Assembly (NCBI RefSeq): GCF_026343125.1 | Contig: NZ_JAPEMB010000001.1 | Coordinates: 3,477,501-3,541,500 of the forward strand | Direction of reading: 5' to 3' | DNA length: 64,000 nucleotides | From: Streptomyces sp. NBC_00094 | Lineage (GTDB): Bacteria; Actinomycetota; Actinomycetes; Streptomycetales; Streptomycetaceae | In this document: piece by piece, positions 40,881 to 49,088 of the stretch | Layout of the letters: each line of letters starts with the position of its first letter | Position numbering within the stretch: position 1 is the first letter of the stretch | Made by a program: the position numbers and the translations under genes | The notes under the pieces: generated by a model | Told to the model about the DNA's origin: nothing | Seen by the model: the letters and a program-made list of their open reading frames with translations, nothing else | Database searches by the model: none

Positions 40881-42044
40881 ATGCCTGCCACTCCACGCAG
40901 CCCCCGCCGCGTCGCCGTCGTCGGCGTCTCCCTCTCCGACTGCGGCCGTGTCGACGAGGCCACCCCGTACGCACTCCACGCCCAGGCCGCCCGGCGCGCC
41001 CTCGCGGACAGCGGCCTCGACCGCTCGCTGATCGACGGCCTGGCCTCGGCGGGTCTCGGCACCCTCGCACCGGTCGAGGTCGCCGAGTACCTGGGCCTGC
41101 GCCCCCGCTGGGTGGACTCGACCGCCGTCGGCGGCGCCACCTGGGAGGTCATGGCCGCGCACGCCGCCGACGCGATAGCCGCCGGCCACGCCAACGCGGT
41201 CCTGCTCGTGTACGGCTCCACCGCCCGCGCCGACATCAGGGCCCGGCGCCGGACGGCGAACCTCTCCTTCGGCTCGCGCGGCCCGCTCCAGTTCGAAGTC
41301 CCGTACGGGCACACGCTGATCGCCAAGTACGCGATGGCCGCCCGCCGCCACATGCACCAGTACGGGACGACCCTGGAGCAGCTCGCGGAGGTCGCCGTCC
41401 AGGCCCGGGCGAACGCGGCGCTCAACCCCGAGGCGATGTTCCGGGACCCGATCACGGTCGACGAGGTGCTGGACGGCCCGATGATCGCGGACCCGTTCAC
41501 CAAGCTGCACTGCTGTCTGCGCAGCGACGGCGGCTGCGCGGTGCTGCTCGTCGCCGAGGAGTACGTCCAGGACTGCCGGACGGACCCGGTCTGGGTGCTC
41601 GGCACGGGCGAGTACGCCTCGCACACCACGATGTCGGAGTGGGAGGACTTCACGGTCTCCCCGGCGGCGGTCAGCGGCCGGCTCGCCTTCGAGCGGGCGG
41701 GCGTGACCCCGGCCGACATCGACCTGGCCGAGGTCTACGACGCCTTCACCTACATGACGCTGGTGACCCTGGAGGACCTGGGCTTCTGTGCGAAGGGCGA
41801 GGGCGGCGCGTTCTTCGGGGAGAAGGACCGGCTGCCGGTGAACACGGACGGCGGCGGGCTCTCCGCCTGCCACCCCGGGATGCGCGGACTGTTCCTGCTG
41901 GTGGAGGCGGTGCGGCAGCTGCGCGGGGAGGCGCCGGGACTGCAGGTGCGGCGGGCGGACGGCTCGCTGCCGGAGCTGGCGGTGGCCTCGGGGACGGGGG
42001 GCTGGTTCTGCTCCTCGGGGACGGTGGTGCTGGGCCGGTCCTGA
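40881..42044 (+). CDS. Thiolase-superfamily lipid-transfer-like protein
   Basis: A 387-residue thiolase-fold protein of the same branch as the gene at 30516. AEVYDAFTYM keeps the first conserved Tyr, but the second position is LSACHPGMRG, so the AY pair is missing and the activity may differ. No DUF35 gene is adjacent. The start ATG has no ribosome-binding site and sits 7 nt after a -10 element inside operator copy 10. It is divergent from the acyl-CoA dehydrogenase/deazaflavin reductase operon and presumably co-regulated. Confidence 0.87.
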   Translation: MPATPRSPRRVAVVGVSLSDCGRVDEATPYALHAQAARRALADSGLDRSLIDGLASAGLGTLAPVEVAEYLGLRPRWVDSTAVGGATWEVMAAHAADAIAAGHANAVLLVYGSTARADIRARRRTANLSFGSRGPLQFEVPYGHTLIAKYAMAARRHMHQYGTTLEQLAEVAVQARANAALNPEAMFRDPITVDEVLDGPMIADPFTKLHCCLRSDGGCAVLLVAEEYVQDCRTDPVWVLGTGEYASHTTMSEWEDFTVSPAAVSGRLAFERAGVTPADIDLAEVYDAFTYMTLVTLEDLGFCAKGEGGAFFGEKDRLPVNTDGGGLSACHPGMRGLFLLVEAVRQLRGEAPGLQVRRADGSLPELAVASGTGGWFCSSGTVVLGRS

Positions 42045-42095
42045 CTCCCTCCAAGAATCTATACAAGCGTCATAGACAGTCGTGTAGGACATCCG

Positions 42096-42101
42096 TATAG
42101 T
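42096..42101 (+). promoter_or_regulatory. Promoter -10 of the FAD monooxygenase gene
   Basis: TATAGT at 42096-42101 is a near-ideal -10, 53 nt before the monooxygenase ATG. The AT-richer stretch 42057-42095 upstream contains ATACAAGCGTCATAGACAGT and related short repeats that could bind a regulator. Confidence 0.55.
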
Positions 42102-42153
42102 CATGTCTGCGGGCAGGGGAACGGCCCGCAGACACCCGACAAGGAGTCCTGCC

Positions 42154-43467
42154 ATGAACAGCACCACCGCCAAGGCCACGACCAAGACCGTCCTCATCTC
42201 CGGCGCCTCCGTCGCCGGCCCGGCCCTCGCCCTCTGGCTGCACCGCTACGGCTTCACCGTCACCGTCGTCGAGCGCGCCCCCGAACTCCGCACCGGCGGC
42301 TACAAGGTGGACATCCGCGGCACCGCGATCGAGGTCTGCCGACGGATGGGGATCCTCGACGAGATCCGCGCCAACTCCACGGACATGCGCGGCGGTTCGT
42401 ACGTGGACGACGCCGGCCGCACGATCGGCGAGCTGCCCGCCGACATCTTCGGCGGACGCGTCGAGGAGGACGACGAGATCATGCGCGGCGAACTCGCCCG
42501 CATCCTCCACGACCGCACCCGCGACGACGTCGAGTACCTCTTCGGCGACTCGATCGCCGCCCTCGACGAGGACGCCGACGGGGTCACGGTGACCTTCGAG
42601 AGCGGCACCGTCCGCCGCTTCGACCTGGTCGTCGGCGCCGACGGACTGCACTCGAACACCCGGCGCCTGGCCTTCGGCGAGGAGGAGCGGTTCACCCGCC
42701 ACCTCGGCGCGTACATCTCCATCTTCACCGCCCCCAACCACCTGGGCCTGGACCGCTGGGAGACGTACCACGCGATCCCCCGGAAGCTGCTGTGCGTCTA
42801 CAGCGCCTCCGGCGAGACCGACGCCAAGAACCTCTTCATCTTCTCCGCACCCGAGAAGCTCCCCTACGACCTCCGGGACGTCACCGACCAGAAGCGGCTG
42901 CTCACCGACACCTTCACCGGCGACGGCTGGGAGGTCCCCCGGCTCCTCGGACACGCGGCCGACGCCGACGACTTCTACCTCGACTCCATGTCCCTCGTCG
43001 AGATGGACCGCTGGTCGCGGGGGCGCGTCGTCCTCCTCGGCGACGCCGCCCACTGCTCCTCCCCCGCCTCCGGCCAGGGCACCGGACTCGCCCTCACCGG
43101 CGCGTACATCCTGGCGGGCGAGCTGGCCCGGGCCGGCGGCGACCACACGGCGGCCTTCGCCCGCTACGAGGAGCGGATGCGGCCGGGCGTGCTGCAGAAC
43201 CAGAAGATGGCCGAGGGCTTCGTGAAGGAGATGACCGTCGGCTCGAAGTGGAGGATCGCCCTGCGCATGTTCATGGTGCGGACCCTGCCGAAGACCCCGT
43301 GGAAGAACCTCATCGCGAAGAAGATCCGCGACGGGATCCAGGCGGCGGCGAACGCGGTCCCGCTGGAGGAGTACGCGGCGCCCACGACCGCGACCGCGCC
43401 CACCGCCGTGCCGGCCACGGACGCGGGCACCGGCGAGGGCCCCGCGCGCCCTACCGTGACGGCATGA
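42154..43467 (+). CDS. FAD-dependent monooxygenase (PHBH fold)
   Basis: A 437-residue flavoprotein hydroxylase. The N-terminal Rossmann motif is GASVAGPALALWLHRYGF, the middle DG-type motif VVGADGLHS, and the FAD/ribityl motif GDAAHCSSPASGQGTG. Related enzymes hydroxylate aromatic substrates or tetracyclines using NAD(P)H. The C-terminal 25 residues are an Ala/Thr/Pro-rich tail. Frame is open from 42103, but the ATG at 42154 has AAGGAG. The stop overlaps the PNPOx-like ATG (ATGA). Confidence 0.9.
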   Translation: MNSTTAKATTKTVLISGASVAGPALALWLHRYGFTVTVVERAPELRTGGYKVDIRGTAIEVCRRMGILDEIRANSTDMRGGSYVDDAGRTIGELPADIFGGRVEEDDEIMRGELARILHDRTRDDVEYLFGDSIAALDEDADGVTVTFESGTVRRFDLVVGADGLHSNTRRLAFGEEERFTRHLGAYISIFTAPNHLGLDRWETYHAIPRKLLCVYSASGETDAKNLFIFSAPEKLPYDLRDVTDQKRLLTDTFTGDGWEVPRLLGHAADADDFYLDSMSLVEMDRWSRGRVVLLGDAAHCSSPASGQGTGLALTGAYILAGELARAGGDHTAAFARYEERMRPGVLQNQKMAEGFVKEMTVGSKWRIALRMFMVRTLPKTPWKNLIAKKIRDGIQAAANAVPLEEYAAPTTATAPTAVPATDAGTGEGPARPTVTA

Positions 43468-44138
43468 CCGACTTCCACCGCGCCCTCCACTCCCTCCGGG
43501 TCTGGGACACCGAACTGCCCTCCTTCGACCCGGCGGACACCCCTCCCGAGCCCCTCGCCCTCTTCCACGACTGGTTCACCGAGGCGGTCGCGGCCGGCCA
43601 GACCGAGCCGCACACCCTTTCCCTGGCCACCGTGGACGAGGACGGCAGGCCCGACGTCCGTACGGTGATGCTGCACGACGCCGACGAGCGCGGCTGGCAC
43701 TTCGCCTCGCACGCCGGCAGCGCCAAGGGCCGCCAGCTCGCCGCCCGCCCCGAGGCCGCGCTCGGCTTCTACTGGCCGGCCCAGGGCCGCCAGGTCCGGA
43801 TCCGGGGCCACGTCACCACCGGCACCCCCGAGGAGGCGTACGAGGACCTCCACGCCCGTACCACCGGCGCCCTCGCCTCGGCGCTCGTCGGCCGGCAGAG
43901 CGAGGTCCTGGACTCCCCCGGGACCCTCGCCGAGGCGAGCGCGGCGGCCTGGCTCCGGGCCGAGGCCGAGCCGGACGCCCACGCCCCCAGCTGGACCCTG
44001 TACGTGGTCGAACCGGCCGAGGTCGAGTTCTTCCAGGGCGACGCCCGCCGCCGCCACCTCCGCCTCCGTTATCGCCGCGACCCGGCCCCCGGCACCACCG
44101 GCGCGACCCGATGGGTCCGCGAGCTGCTCTGGCCCTGA
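43464..44138 (+). CDS. Pyridoxamine 5'-phosphate oxidase family protein
   Basis: A 224-residue split-barrel flavoprotein with PDVRTVMLHDADERGWHFASHAGSAKGRQL and a C-terminal RLRYRRD, close to PdxH-type enzymes that make pyridoxal 5'-phosphate. The ATG overlaps the monooxygenase stop, giving coupling. In addition, TACCGT lies 6 nt upstream, so a separate leaderless transcript is possible. Whether it is the housekeeping PdxH cannot be decided. Confidence 0.88.
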   Translation: MTDFHRALHSLRVWDTELPSFDPADTPPEPLALFHDWFTEAVAAGQTEPHTLSLATVDEDGRPDVRTVMLHDADERGWHFASHAGSAKGRQLAARPEAALGFYWPAQGRQVRIRGHVTTGTPEEAYEDLHARTTGALASALVGRQSEVLDSPGTLAEASAAAWLRAEAEPDAHAPSWTLYVVEPAEVEFFQGDARRRHLRLRYRRDPAPGTTGATRWVRELLWP

Positions 44139-44173
44139 AAGCGGCGCACCATGGAAGTGGAGGTGTGAGAACC

Positions 44174-44417
44174 ATGGCGACGTACATGGACGTACAGGAT
44201 GGTGGGCATCACGGCCGAGCAGCTCAAGGAAGCGCACGCGGCCGACCTCGCGGTCGAGAAGGACGAGGGCGTCCACTTCGAGAGAGCGTGGGCCGACCCG
44301 GATTCCGGGACGGTCTACTGCCTGTCGCACGGCCCGTCGATGGAGGCCGTCCAGCGGGTCCACGCCCGCACGGGCCACGCGGCCGACGAGATCCACGAGG
44401 TACCGCTCACGGTGTGA
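44174..44417 (+). pseudogene. Frameshifted SCO4226-type nickel-binding protein
   Basis: The ATG at 44174 has a very good GGAGGT and begins MATYMDVQD, the expected N-terminus of DUF4242/SCO4226 small nickel-binding proteins. After about 9 codons the frame is lost. The rest of the family sequence (GITAEQLKEAHAADLAVEKDEG to HADEIHEVPLT) continues in another frame from 44199 to 44417. Comparing with the expected DGMVGI junction, about 5 bp appear missing at 44197-44203. An ATG at 44199 could restart translation, but without the first strand and without a proper ribosome-binding site. Sequencing error is an alternative. Confidence 0.7.
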
Positions 44418-44460
44418 GGAGCCCGCGGGACACCCCGCAGGACACCCGGCAGGGCACCCC

Positions 44461-46344
44461 TCAGGGGGTGCCCCCCGCCCCGTACATCTCGTCGATCTCC
44501 CGCGCGAAGTCCCGTAGCACCGCCCGCCGTTTGAGCTTCAGCGACGGGGTCAGATGCCCGGACCGCTCCGAGAACTCGCTGGTCAGAAGCCGGAATCCAC
44601 GGATCGACTCGGCCCGCGAGACCAGCCGGTTGGCATCGTCCACGCCCCGCTGGACCGTGGCGAGCAGCTCCTCGTCCCGGGTCAGCTCCCAGAGCGCCAG
44701 ATGGTCCTTGTGCCGCATCCGCCGCCAGTGCGCGAGGCCCTCGTGGTCGAGGGTGATCAGGGCCGTGACGTACGGACGGTCGTCGCCCAGGACCATGCAC
44801 TGGGAGACCAGCGGGTGGGCGCGCAGCCAGTCCTCCAGCGGGGCCGGGGCCACGTTCTTGCCCGCCGAGGTGATGAGGATGTCCTTCTTGCGGCCGGTGA
44901 TCCGCAGGTAGCCGTCCTCGTCGAGCGAGCCGAGGTCGCCGGTGGGGAACCAGCCGTCGTCGGTGTACGGCAGGGCCGCCCCGCGCTGGGCGTCCCAGTA
45001 CCCGGCGAAGACGTGGCCGCCCTTGAGCCAGACCTCACCGTCGTCGGCTATCCGGACGGCCGTGCCCGGCAGGGGCCAGCCGACGGTGCCGGTGCGCGGC
45101 CGCTGCGGCGGGGTGACCGTCGAGGCGGCCGTGGTCTCCGTCAGGCCGTACCCCTCGAAGACCTCGACGCCTGCGCCGTTGAAGAACTCCGCGAGCGGGG
45201 CGGCGAGCGGGGAGCCGCCGCAGATCACGTACTGCACCCGGCCGCCGAGCGCGGCCCGGATCCGCCGGTAGACGAGCGGGTCGTACAGCGCCCGCGCGGC
45301 CCGCAGCGGGAGCGAGGGCCTGGACGTCCGTCCGTAGCGGCGGGCCGTCCGGGCGGCCCGGTCGAAGGCGGCGGCCTTGCCTCCGCGTTCGGCGGTGGCG
45401 CGGGCGGTGTTGAAGACCTTCTCCAGGACGTACGGGATGGCGAGGAGGAAGGTCGGCCGGAAGGCGGCCAGGTCCGTGAGGAGCTCCTCGCCCTCGACGG
45501 AGGGGGCGTGGCCGACGCGGACCCGGGCCCGAACGCAGCCGACGGCGACCATCCGCCCGAAGACGTGCGAGAGCGGCAGGAAGAGGAGGGTGGCGGCCGG
45601 CTCCTTGCTCTCCGAGACGAAGACCGGGTGGAGGAGCCGGACGGCGTTGTCGACCTCGGCGAAGAAGTTGGCGTGGGTGAGGGCACAGCCCTTGGGCCGG
45701 CCCGTGGTGCCGGAGGTGTAGACGAGGGTGGCGAGGGTCTCGGGGGTGAGCAGTCCGCGGCGGGCGGTGACGGCCTCGTCGGCGACCCGGGCGCCGGCTC
45801 TGCGGAGCAGGTCGACGGCGCCGGTGTCGAGGACCCAGAGGTGGGCGAGGCCGGGGAGCTGCCGGCGCTCGGCGGAGACGAGCCGGGCCTGCTCGGGGTC
45901 CTCGACGACGCAGGCGGCGGCGCCGGAGTCCTGGAGGATCCAGCGGGTCTGGAAGGCGGAGGAGGTGGGGTAGACGGGGACGGTGACGAGTCCGGCGGCC
46001 CAGGCCGCGAAGTCGATCAGGGTCCACTCGTAGGTGGTGCGGGCCATGAGGGCGAGCCGGTCGCCGGGGCGGAGGCCGTGGGCGATGAGCCCCTTGGCGA
46101 CGGCGTGGACGTCGGCGGCGAAGCGGGACGCGGTGACGTCGTACCACTCCCCCTCCGGCCCCTTCCGGGAGAAGAGCGCGGCCTCGGGGTCCTGGCGGGC
46201 GTTGTCGTACGGCAGGTCGGCGAGGGAGCCGCGGCGGACCCGGGGCACGAGGGCGGGCACGGAGACCTCCCGTACCTGCCCGTCGACCAGCGTCTTGTGC
46301 GGCTCGACCGGCTCGGTCCCGGATGCGGCGGTGACGACTGACAC
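44461..46344 (-). CDS. Long-chain acyl-CoA synthetase (FadD15-like)
   Basis: A 627-residue AMP-forming ligase. Motifs: YTSGTTGRPKGCALTH, the YGLTETTAAST adenylation signature, DDGWFPTGDLG, and the LKLKRRAVLRDF C-terminal region. Length and segments match FadD15-type long-chain fatty-acid CoA ligases, which feed beta-oxidation or lipid synthesis. A TTG at 46350 is in frame; the GTG at 46344 has GAGGAG 6-7 nt upstream and is preferred. Its promoter has a different operator (46450-46465) from the catabolic regulon. Confidence 0.93.
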   Translation of the reverse strand: MSVVTAASGTEPVEPHKTLVDGQVREVSVPALVPRVRRGSLADLPYDNARQDPEAALFSRKGPEGEWYDVTASRFAADVHAVAKGLIAHGLRPGDRLALMARTTYEWTLIDFAAWAAGLVTVPVYPTSSAFQTRWILQDSGAAACVVEDPEQARLVSAERRQLPGLAHLWVLDTGAVDLLRRAGARVADEAVTARRGLLTPETLATLVYTSGTTGRPKGCALTHANFFAEVDNAVRLLHPVFVSESKEPAATLLFLPLSHVFGRMVAVGCVRARVRVGHAPSVEGEELLTDLAAFRPTFLLAIPYVLEKVFNTARATAERGGKAAAFDRAARTARRYGRTSRPSLPLRAARALYDPLVYRRIRAALGGRVQYVICGGSPLAAPLAEFFNGAGVEVFEGYGLTETTAASTVTPPQRPRTGTVGWPLPGTAVRIADDGEVWLKGGHVFAGYWDAQRGAALPYTDDGWFPTGDLGSLDEDGYLRITGRKKDILITSAGKNVAPAPLEDWLRAHPLVSQCMVLGDDRPYVTALITLDHEGLAHWRRMRHKDHLALWELTRDEELLATVQRGVDDANRLVSRAESIRGFRLLTSEFSERSGHLTPSLKLKRRAVLRDFAREIDEMYGAGGTP

Positions 46345-46449
46345 GTGCAACTCCTCGGTCTACGCGATGAACTGAGGTCGTGCGTCGGTACGTTGCGCTC
46401 CTGGGGACCTTGGGGCGGCGGCCGGGCCAGGTCATGACTAGCCGGTAAC

Positions 46450-46465
46450 CTTACTGCGGAGTAAG
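46450..46465. promoter_or_regulatory. Inverted repeat upstream of the FadD15-like gene
   Basis: CTTACT-GCGG-AGTAAG is a perfect 6-bp inverted repeat about 105 nt upstream of the start. A TetR-type fatty-acid regulator site is a fair guess. Confidence 0.5.
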
Positions 46466-46578
46466 CCTCAACGGGGAGACCAGCGCTCAGACCGGCGGCT
46501 TGGAGACCCCGGCGAGCTCGTCCATCCCATGATCTCGGCAGGGAATCCCGGCCTTCAGGCCGGACGGGAAGGCGATCC

Positions 46579-46700
46579 TCAGCGCGGAGGTGCGAAGCGC
46601 CGGACTTCGCTGTGCCTTCGCCGGGACGGTTGGACGGGCCGCTTCTGGACCTCGTTGTACTGCCGGATCACGGTCAGCGGCGATCCGGCCGGTGTAACTG
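46579..46700 (-). pseudogene. TnpA (Y1 transposase) C-terminal fragment
   Basis: A minus-strand segment ending SPLTVIRQYNEVQKRPVQPS and a short basic tail resembles the last helix of IS200/IS605 TnpA (the VIRQYIEQQ-type ending). The catalytic HUH and Tyr region is missing. The assignment rests on this short match and on the neighbouring TnpB remnant. Confidence 0.4.
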
Positions 46701-46820
46701 ACCCCCTTCGGACTGTCGACCGGGCCTGGCGGGGTGATTCTCGGCGGGTGGCGACTTGTCGCCAGGAGGGCCGTTGCTGCCGGTGCCCGCCTCTAGGGTG
46801 ACGGTGAGGGGGTGGGCCGG

Positions 46821-47132
46821 CGTGATTCGTGCGTACAAGTTCCTGATGCGGCCCACCGTGGGCCAGCGGGTCGCGCTGGGCGAGATGCTGCGCGATCACT
46901 GTTCGCTCTACAACGGGGCATTGCTGAAAGCGCCGGACGGGAAGTGATCGCCGTGGACCCCCGCAACACCTCACGAACCTGCCCCGAATGCGGGCACGTC
47001 GCCAAGGAGAACCGGCCGACACAGGAGAAGTTCCACTGCGTCTCGTGCGACCACACCGCACACGCGGACACGGTGGGCGCTCTGAACGTTCTACGGGCCG
47101 GGCTGGTCCGTCGCGACGCCAACCCGGCATAG
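46821..47132 (+). pseudogene. TnpB remnant (internal deletion and frameshift)
   Basis: The frame starting GTGATTCGTGCGTAC encodes VIRAYKFLMRPTVGQRVALG and about 20 further residues of a TnpB N-terminus, then stops at 46947. In another frame, from about 46942 on, the TnpB C-terminus is intact: VIAVDPRNTSRTCPECGHVA, a second CVSC pair and HADTVGALNVL. Roughly 300 middle residues with the first RuvC motifs are gone, so no nuclease can be made. The zinc-finger half is well preserved, suggesting a recent deletion. Confidence 0.75.
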
Positions 47133-47275
47133 CGAGAAGCCCCCTCATACATGAGGGGGAGGAGTCACCATCTGCCGCTCCCGCGCGGCTGCGGCAACTG
47201 CCGCGCCTTCGCACCGTCAACCATGGCACCCACTCCTGTTTCCAAGATCAACCGGCCGCCCCGCAGAAGCCTACG

Positions 47276-47305
47276 TGCCCCCTGCCCGGACGGGGGCAGG
47301 GGGCA
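47276..47305 (-). terminator. Terminator of the DAACS transporter gene
   Basis: A 12-bp perfect stem, TGCCCCCTGCCC (47276-47287) with GGGCAGGGGGCA (47294-47305), 6-nt loop, 28 nt after the transporter stop. Confidence 0.75.
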
Positions 47306-47332
47306 CGGAGGCGTTCGGGCGGGGCGAGTACG

Positions 47333-48679
47333 TCAGGCGGCGGCCGTGACGGCGACCTTCTGGTCGGTCTCGCCGACCGCGACCAGCTCGTCGATCGGGG
47401 ACGCCGAGGCGTTCTCGTACGCGGTGTGGTCGAGGATCTTCTCGCGGGCGGCGACGATCACGGGGACCAGCGCCTGGCCCGCGACGTTCGTGGCCGTGCG
47501 GATCATGTCCAGGATCGGGTCGATCGCCATCAGGAGGCCGACGCCCTCCAGCGGGAGGCCCAGGGTGGAGAGGGTCAGCGTCAGCATGACCGTGGCGCCG
47601 GTCAGACCGGCGGTGGCCGCCGAGCCGATGACCGAGACGAAGGCGATCAGCAGGTAGTCGCCGATGCCGAGCTGCACGTCGAAGATCTGCGCGATGAAGA
47701 TCGCGGCGAGCGCCGGGTAGATCGCGGCGCAGCCGTCCATCTTGGTCGTGGCGCCGAACGGGACGGCGAAGGAGGCGTACTCCTTCGGGACGCCGAGGCG
47801 CTCGGTGACCTTCTGGGTGACCGGCATGGTGCCGACCGAGGAGCGGGAGACGAAGGCCAGCTGGATCGCGGGCCAGGCGCCCTTGAAGAACTGGATCGGG
47901 TTGACCTTGGCGACCGTGGCCAGCAGCAGCGGGTAGACGCCGAAGAGGACCAGGGCGCAGCCGATGTAGACGTCGGCGGTGAAGGTCGCGTACTTGCCGA
48001 TCAGCTCCCAGCCGTAGTCGGCGATGGCGAAGCCGATGAGGCCGACGGTGCCGAGCGGGGCGAGGCGGATGACCCACCACAGGGCCTTCTGGAGGAGCTC
48101 CAGGATCGACTCGGAGAGCGTGAGGATCGGCTTGGCGCGGTCGCCGAGCTTGAGGGCGGCGATGCCGGCGACGGCGGCCATGAAGACGATCTGGAGGACG
48201 TTCAGCTCGGTGAAGGGCGTGATGACGTCCGTCGGGATGATGCCGGTCAGGAAGTCGATCCAGGAGCCCTCGCGCTTCGGCAGCTTGCCGTCCTGCGGGG
48301 TGAGGCCGGTACCGGCGCCCGGGTTGGTGATCAGGCCGATCGCGAGGCCGATGGCGACCGCGATGAGCGAGGTGATCATGAACCAGAGCAGCGTGCGGGT
48401 GGCGAGCCTGGCGGCGTTGTTCACCTTCCGCAGGTTGGTGATCGAGACCAGGATCGCGAAGAAGACGAGCGGGGCGACGGCCAGCTTGAGCAACTGGACG
48501 AAGATGTCGCCGATCTGACCGAGGGTCTCCTTCAGCCAGGCGACGTCCTGGCTGCGGGCTATCCAGCCGAGAAGGGCGCCGAGGACGAGACCGGCGATGA
48601 TCTGGGCCCAGAAGGGGACCTTGGGTATGCGCGAAGAAGCCGGGGACTTCTGCTCAGGCGTGGTCGCGGACGCGGACAC
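47333..48679 (-). CDS. DAACS-family symporter, possibly for cystine
   Basis: A 448-residue dicarboxylate/amino acid:cation symporter with about eight helices plus the two re-entrant loops. The Ser-rich loop is SRSSVGTMPVT. The substrate motif is KMDGCAAIYPA, closer to TcyP-type cystine carriers (KMNGCAGIYP) than to glutamate carriers (NMDGTA). The cysteine-rich leader ORF upstream supports a sulfur role. Two GTG starts (48679, 48685) are possible; the one at 48679 has GGAG 8 nt upstream. Transcription likely begins near 48920, leaving a leader of about 240 nt. Confidence 0.87.
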   Translation of the reverse strand: MSASATTPEQKSPASSRIPKVPFWAQIIAGLVLGALLGWIARSQDVAWLKETLGQIGDIFVQLLKLAVAPLVFFAILVSITNLRKVNNAARLATRTLLWFMITSLIAVAIGLAIGLITNPGAGTGLTPQDGKLPKREGSWIDFLTGIIPTDVITPFTELNVLQIVFMAAVAGIAALKLGDRAKPILTLSESILELLQKALWWVIRLAPLGTVGLIGFAIADYGWELIGKYATFTADVYIGCALVLFGVYPLLLATVAKVNPIQFFKGAWPAIQLAFVSRSSVGTMPVTQKVTERLGVPKEYASFAVPFGATTKMDGCAAIYPALAAIFIAQIFDVQLGIGDYLLIAFVSVIGSAATAGLTGATVMLTLTLSTLGLPLEGVGLLMAIDPILDMIRTATNVAGQALVPVIVAAREKILDHTAYENASASPIDELVAVGETDQKVAVTAAA

Positions 48680-48767
48680 AGACACACTCCACAGGTGCGT
48701 ATCGGGACATACGGGACGGGGGTGCGGCACACACGCGCTTTCACGCGGGCCGCTGCATGATGCCGGG

Positions 48768-48914
48768 TCAGAGCTCGCGGCAACAGACCGCGGACATACA
48801 GGGGGTCCCCCCTGCACGAGCGAAGCGAAGCGCTTGGGGGAGGCACAGATCGACGTGCAGGCGCGCCACGAGCGGGGTGCTCGCGGCATGAGGAGGGCGC
48901 ACTGCTGTCGTCAT
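48768..48914 (-). CDS. Cysteine-rich putative leader peptide
   Basis: A 48-codon ORF in the 5' leader of the transporter gene. It contains ARLHVDLCLPQ, like the RLHVDLC core of Streptomyces putative leader peptides, and Cys residues in DLC, TPC and VCC near its end. A hairpin-capable run, CAGGGGG/CCCCCTG, overlaps its 3' half. This suggests translation-coupled attenuation in response to cysteine. The start codon (ATG 48914) has no clear ribosome-binding site and sits close to the predicted transcription start, so it may be leaderless. Confidence 0.5.
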   Translation of the reverse strand: MTTAVRPPHAASTPLVARLHVDLCLPQALRFARAGGTPCMSAVCCREL

Positions 48915-48936
48915 GTCGAACACGTTAACACTTGAA

Positions 48937-48966
48937 CTTTGAGATCCTCAAAGCCATTCTTTGAGG
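48937..48966 (-). promoter_or_regulatory. Promoter/operator of the DAACS transporter
   Basis: CTTTGAG-ATC-CTCAAAG (48937-48953) is a perfect palindrome, and a third TTTGAGG lies at 48959-48965. On the minus strand TTGAGG and TTAACG are 17 nt apart and fit -35/-10 elements, so the palindrome covers the spacer. Confidence 0.6.
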
Positions 48967-49003
48967 CCCGCGAACCCCTTCGCCGCCTCCGAAACGCAGA
49001 ACA

Positions 49004-49037
49004 CCCCAGGCGGGAGCCTTGGAAGCTCCGACTGGGG
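49004..49037 (-). terminator. Terminator after the DUF4229-like gene
   Basis: An imperfect stem: CCCCAGGCGGGAGC (49004-49017) pairs with GCTCCGACTGGGG (49025-49037), 7-nt loop, one bulge. Confidence 0.5.
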
Positions 49038-49088
49038 CGGGGTGATCTGTGATGAACCTTACGCAGCCCTTACGGGGCCGGGCGCCTC

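Larger units (their letters stand above)
46535..47170. mobile_element. Degraded IS200/IS605-type element
   Basis: Left: a hairpin-like end (CCCGGCCTTCAGGCCGG, 46546-46562) followed by a minus-strand fragment resembling a TnpA C-terminus. Right: a plus-strand TnpB remnant (N-terminal 40 residues joined to the C-terminal zinc-finger/RuvC end) and a terminal hairpin, CCCCCTCATACATGAGGGGG, at about 47133-47152. The divergent tnpA/tnpB order matches IS605. Both genes are too deleted to function. Exact ends are uncertain. Confidence 0.65.

Noticed and set aside
46450-46465. Inverted repeat before the FadD15-like gene considered as another copy of the regulon operator
   Set aside because: Half-sites CTTACT/AGTAAG and a 4-nt spacer differ from CTGAYG-N3-CRTCAG.
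46756-47132. TnpB remnant considered as an active RNA-guided nuclease
   Set aside because: The RuvC I and II regions are deleted and the two parts are in different frames.
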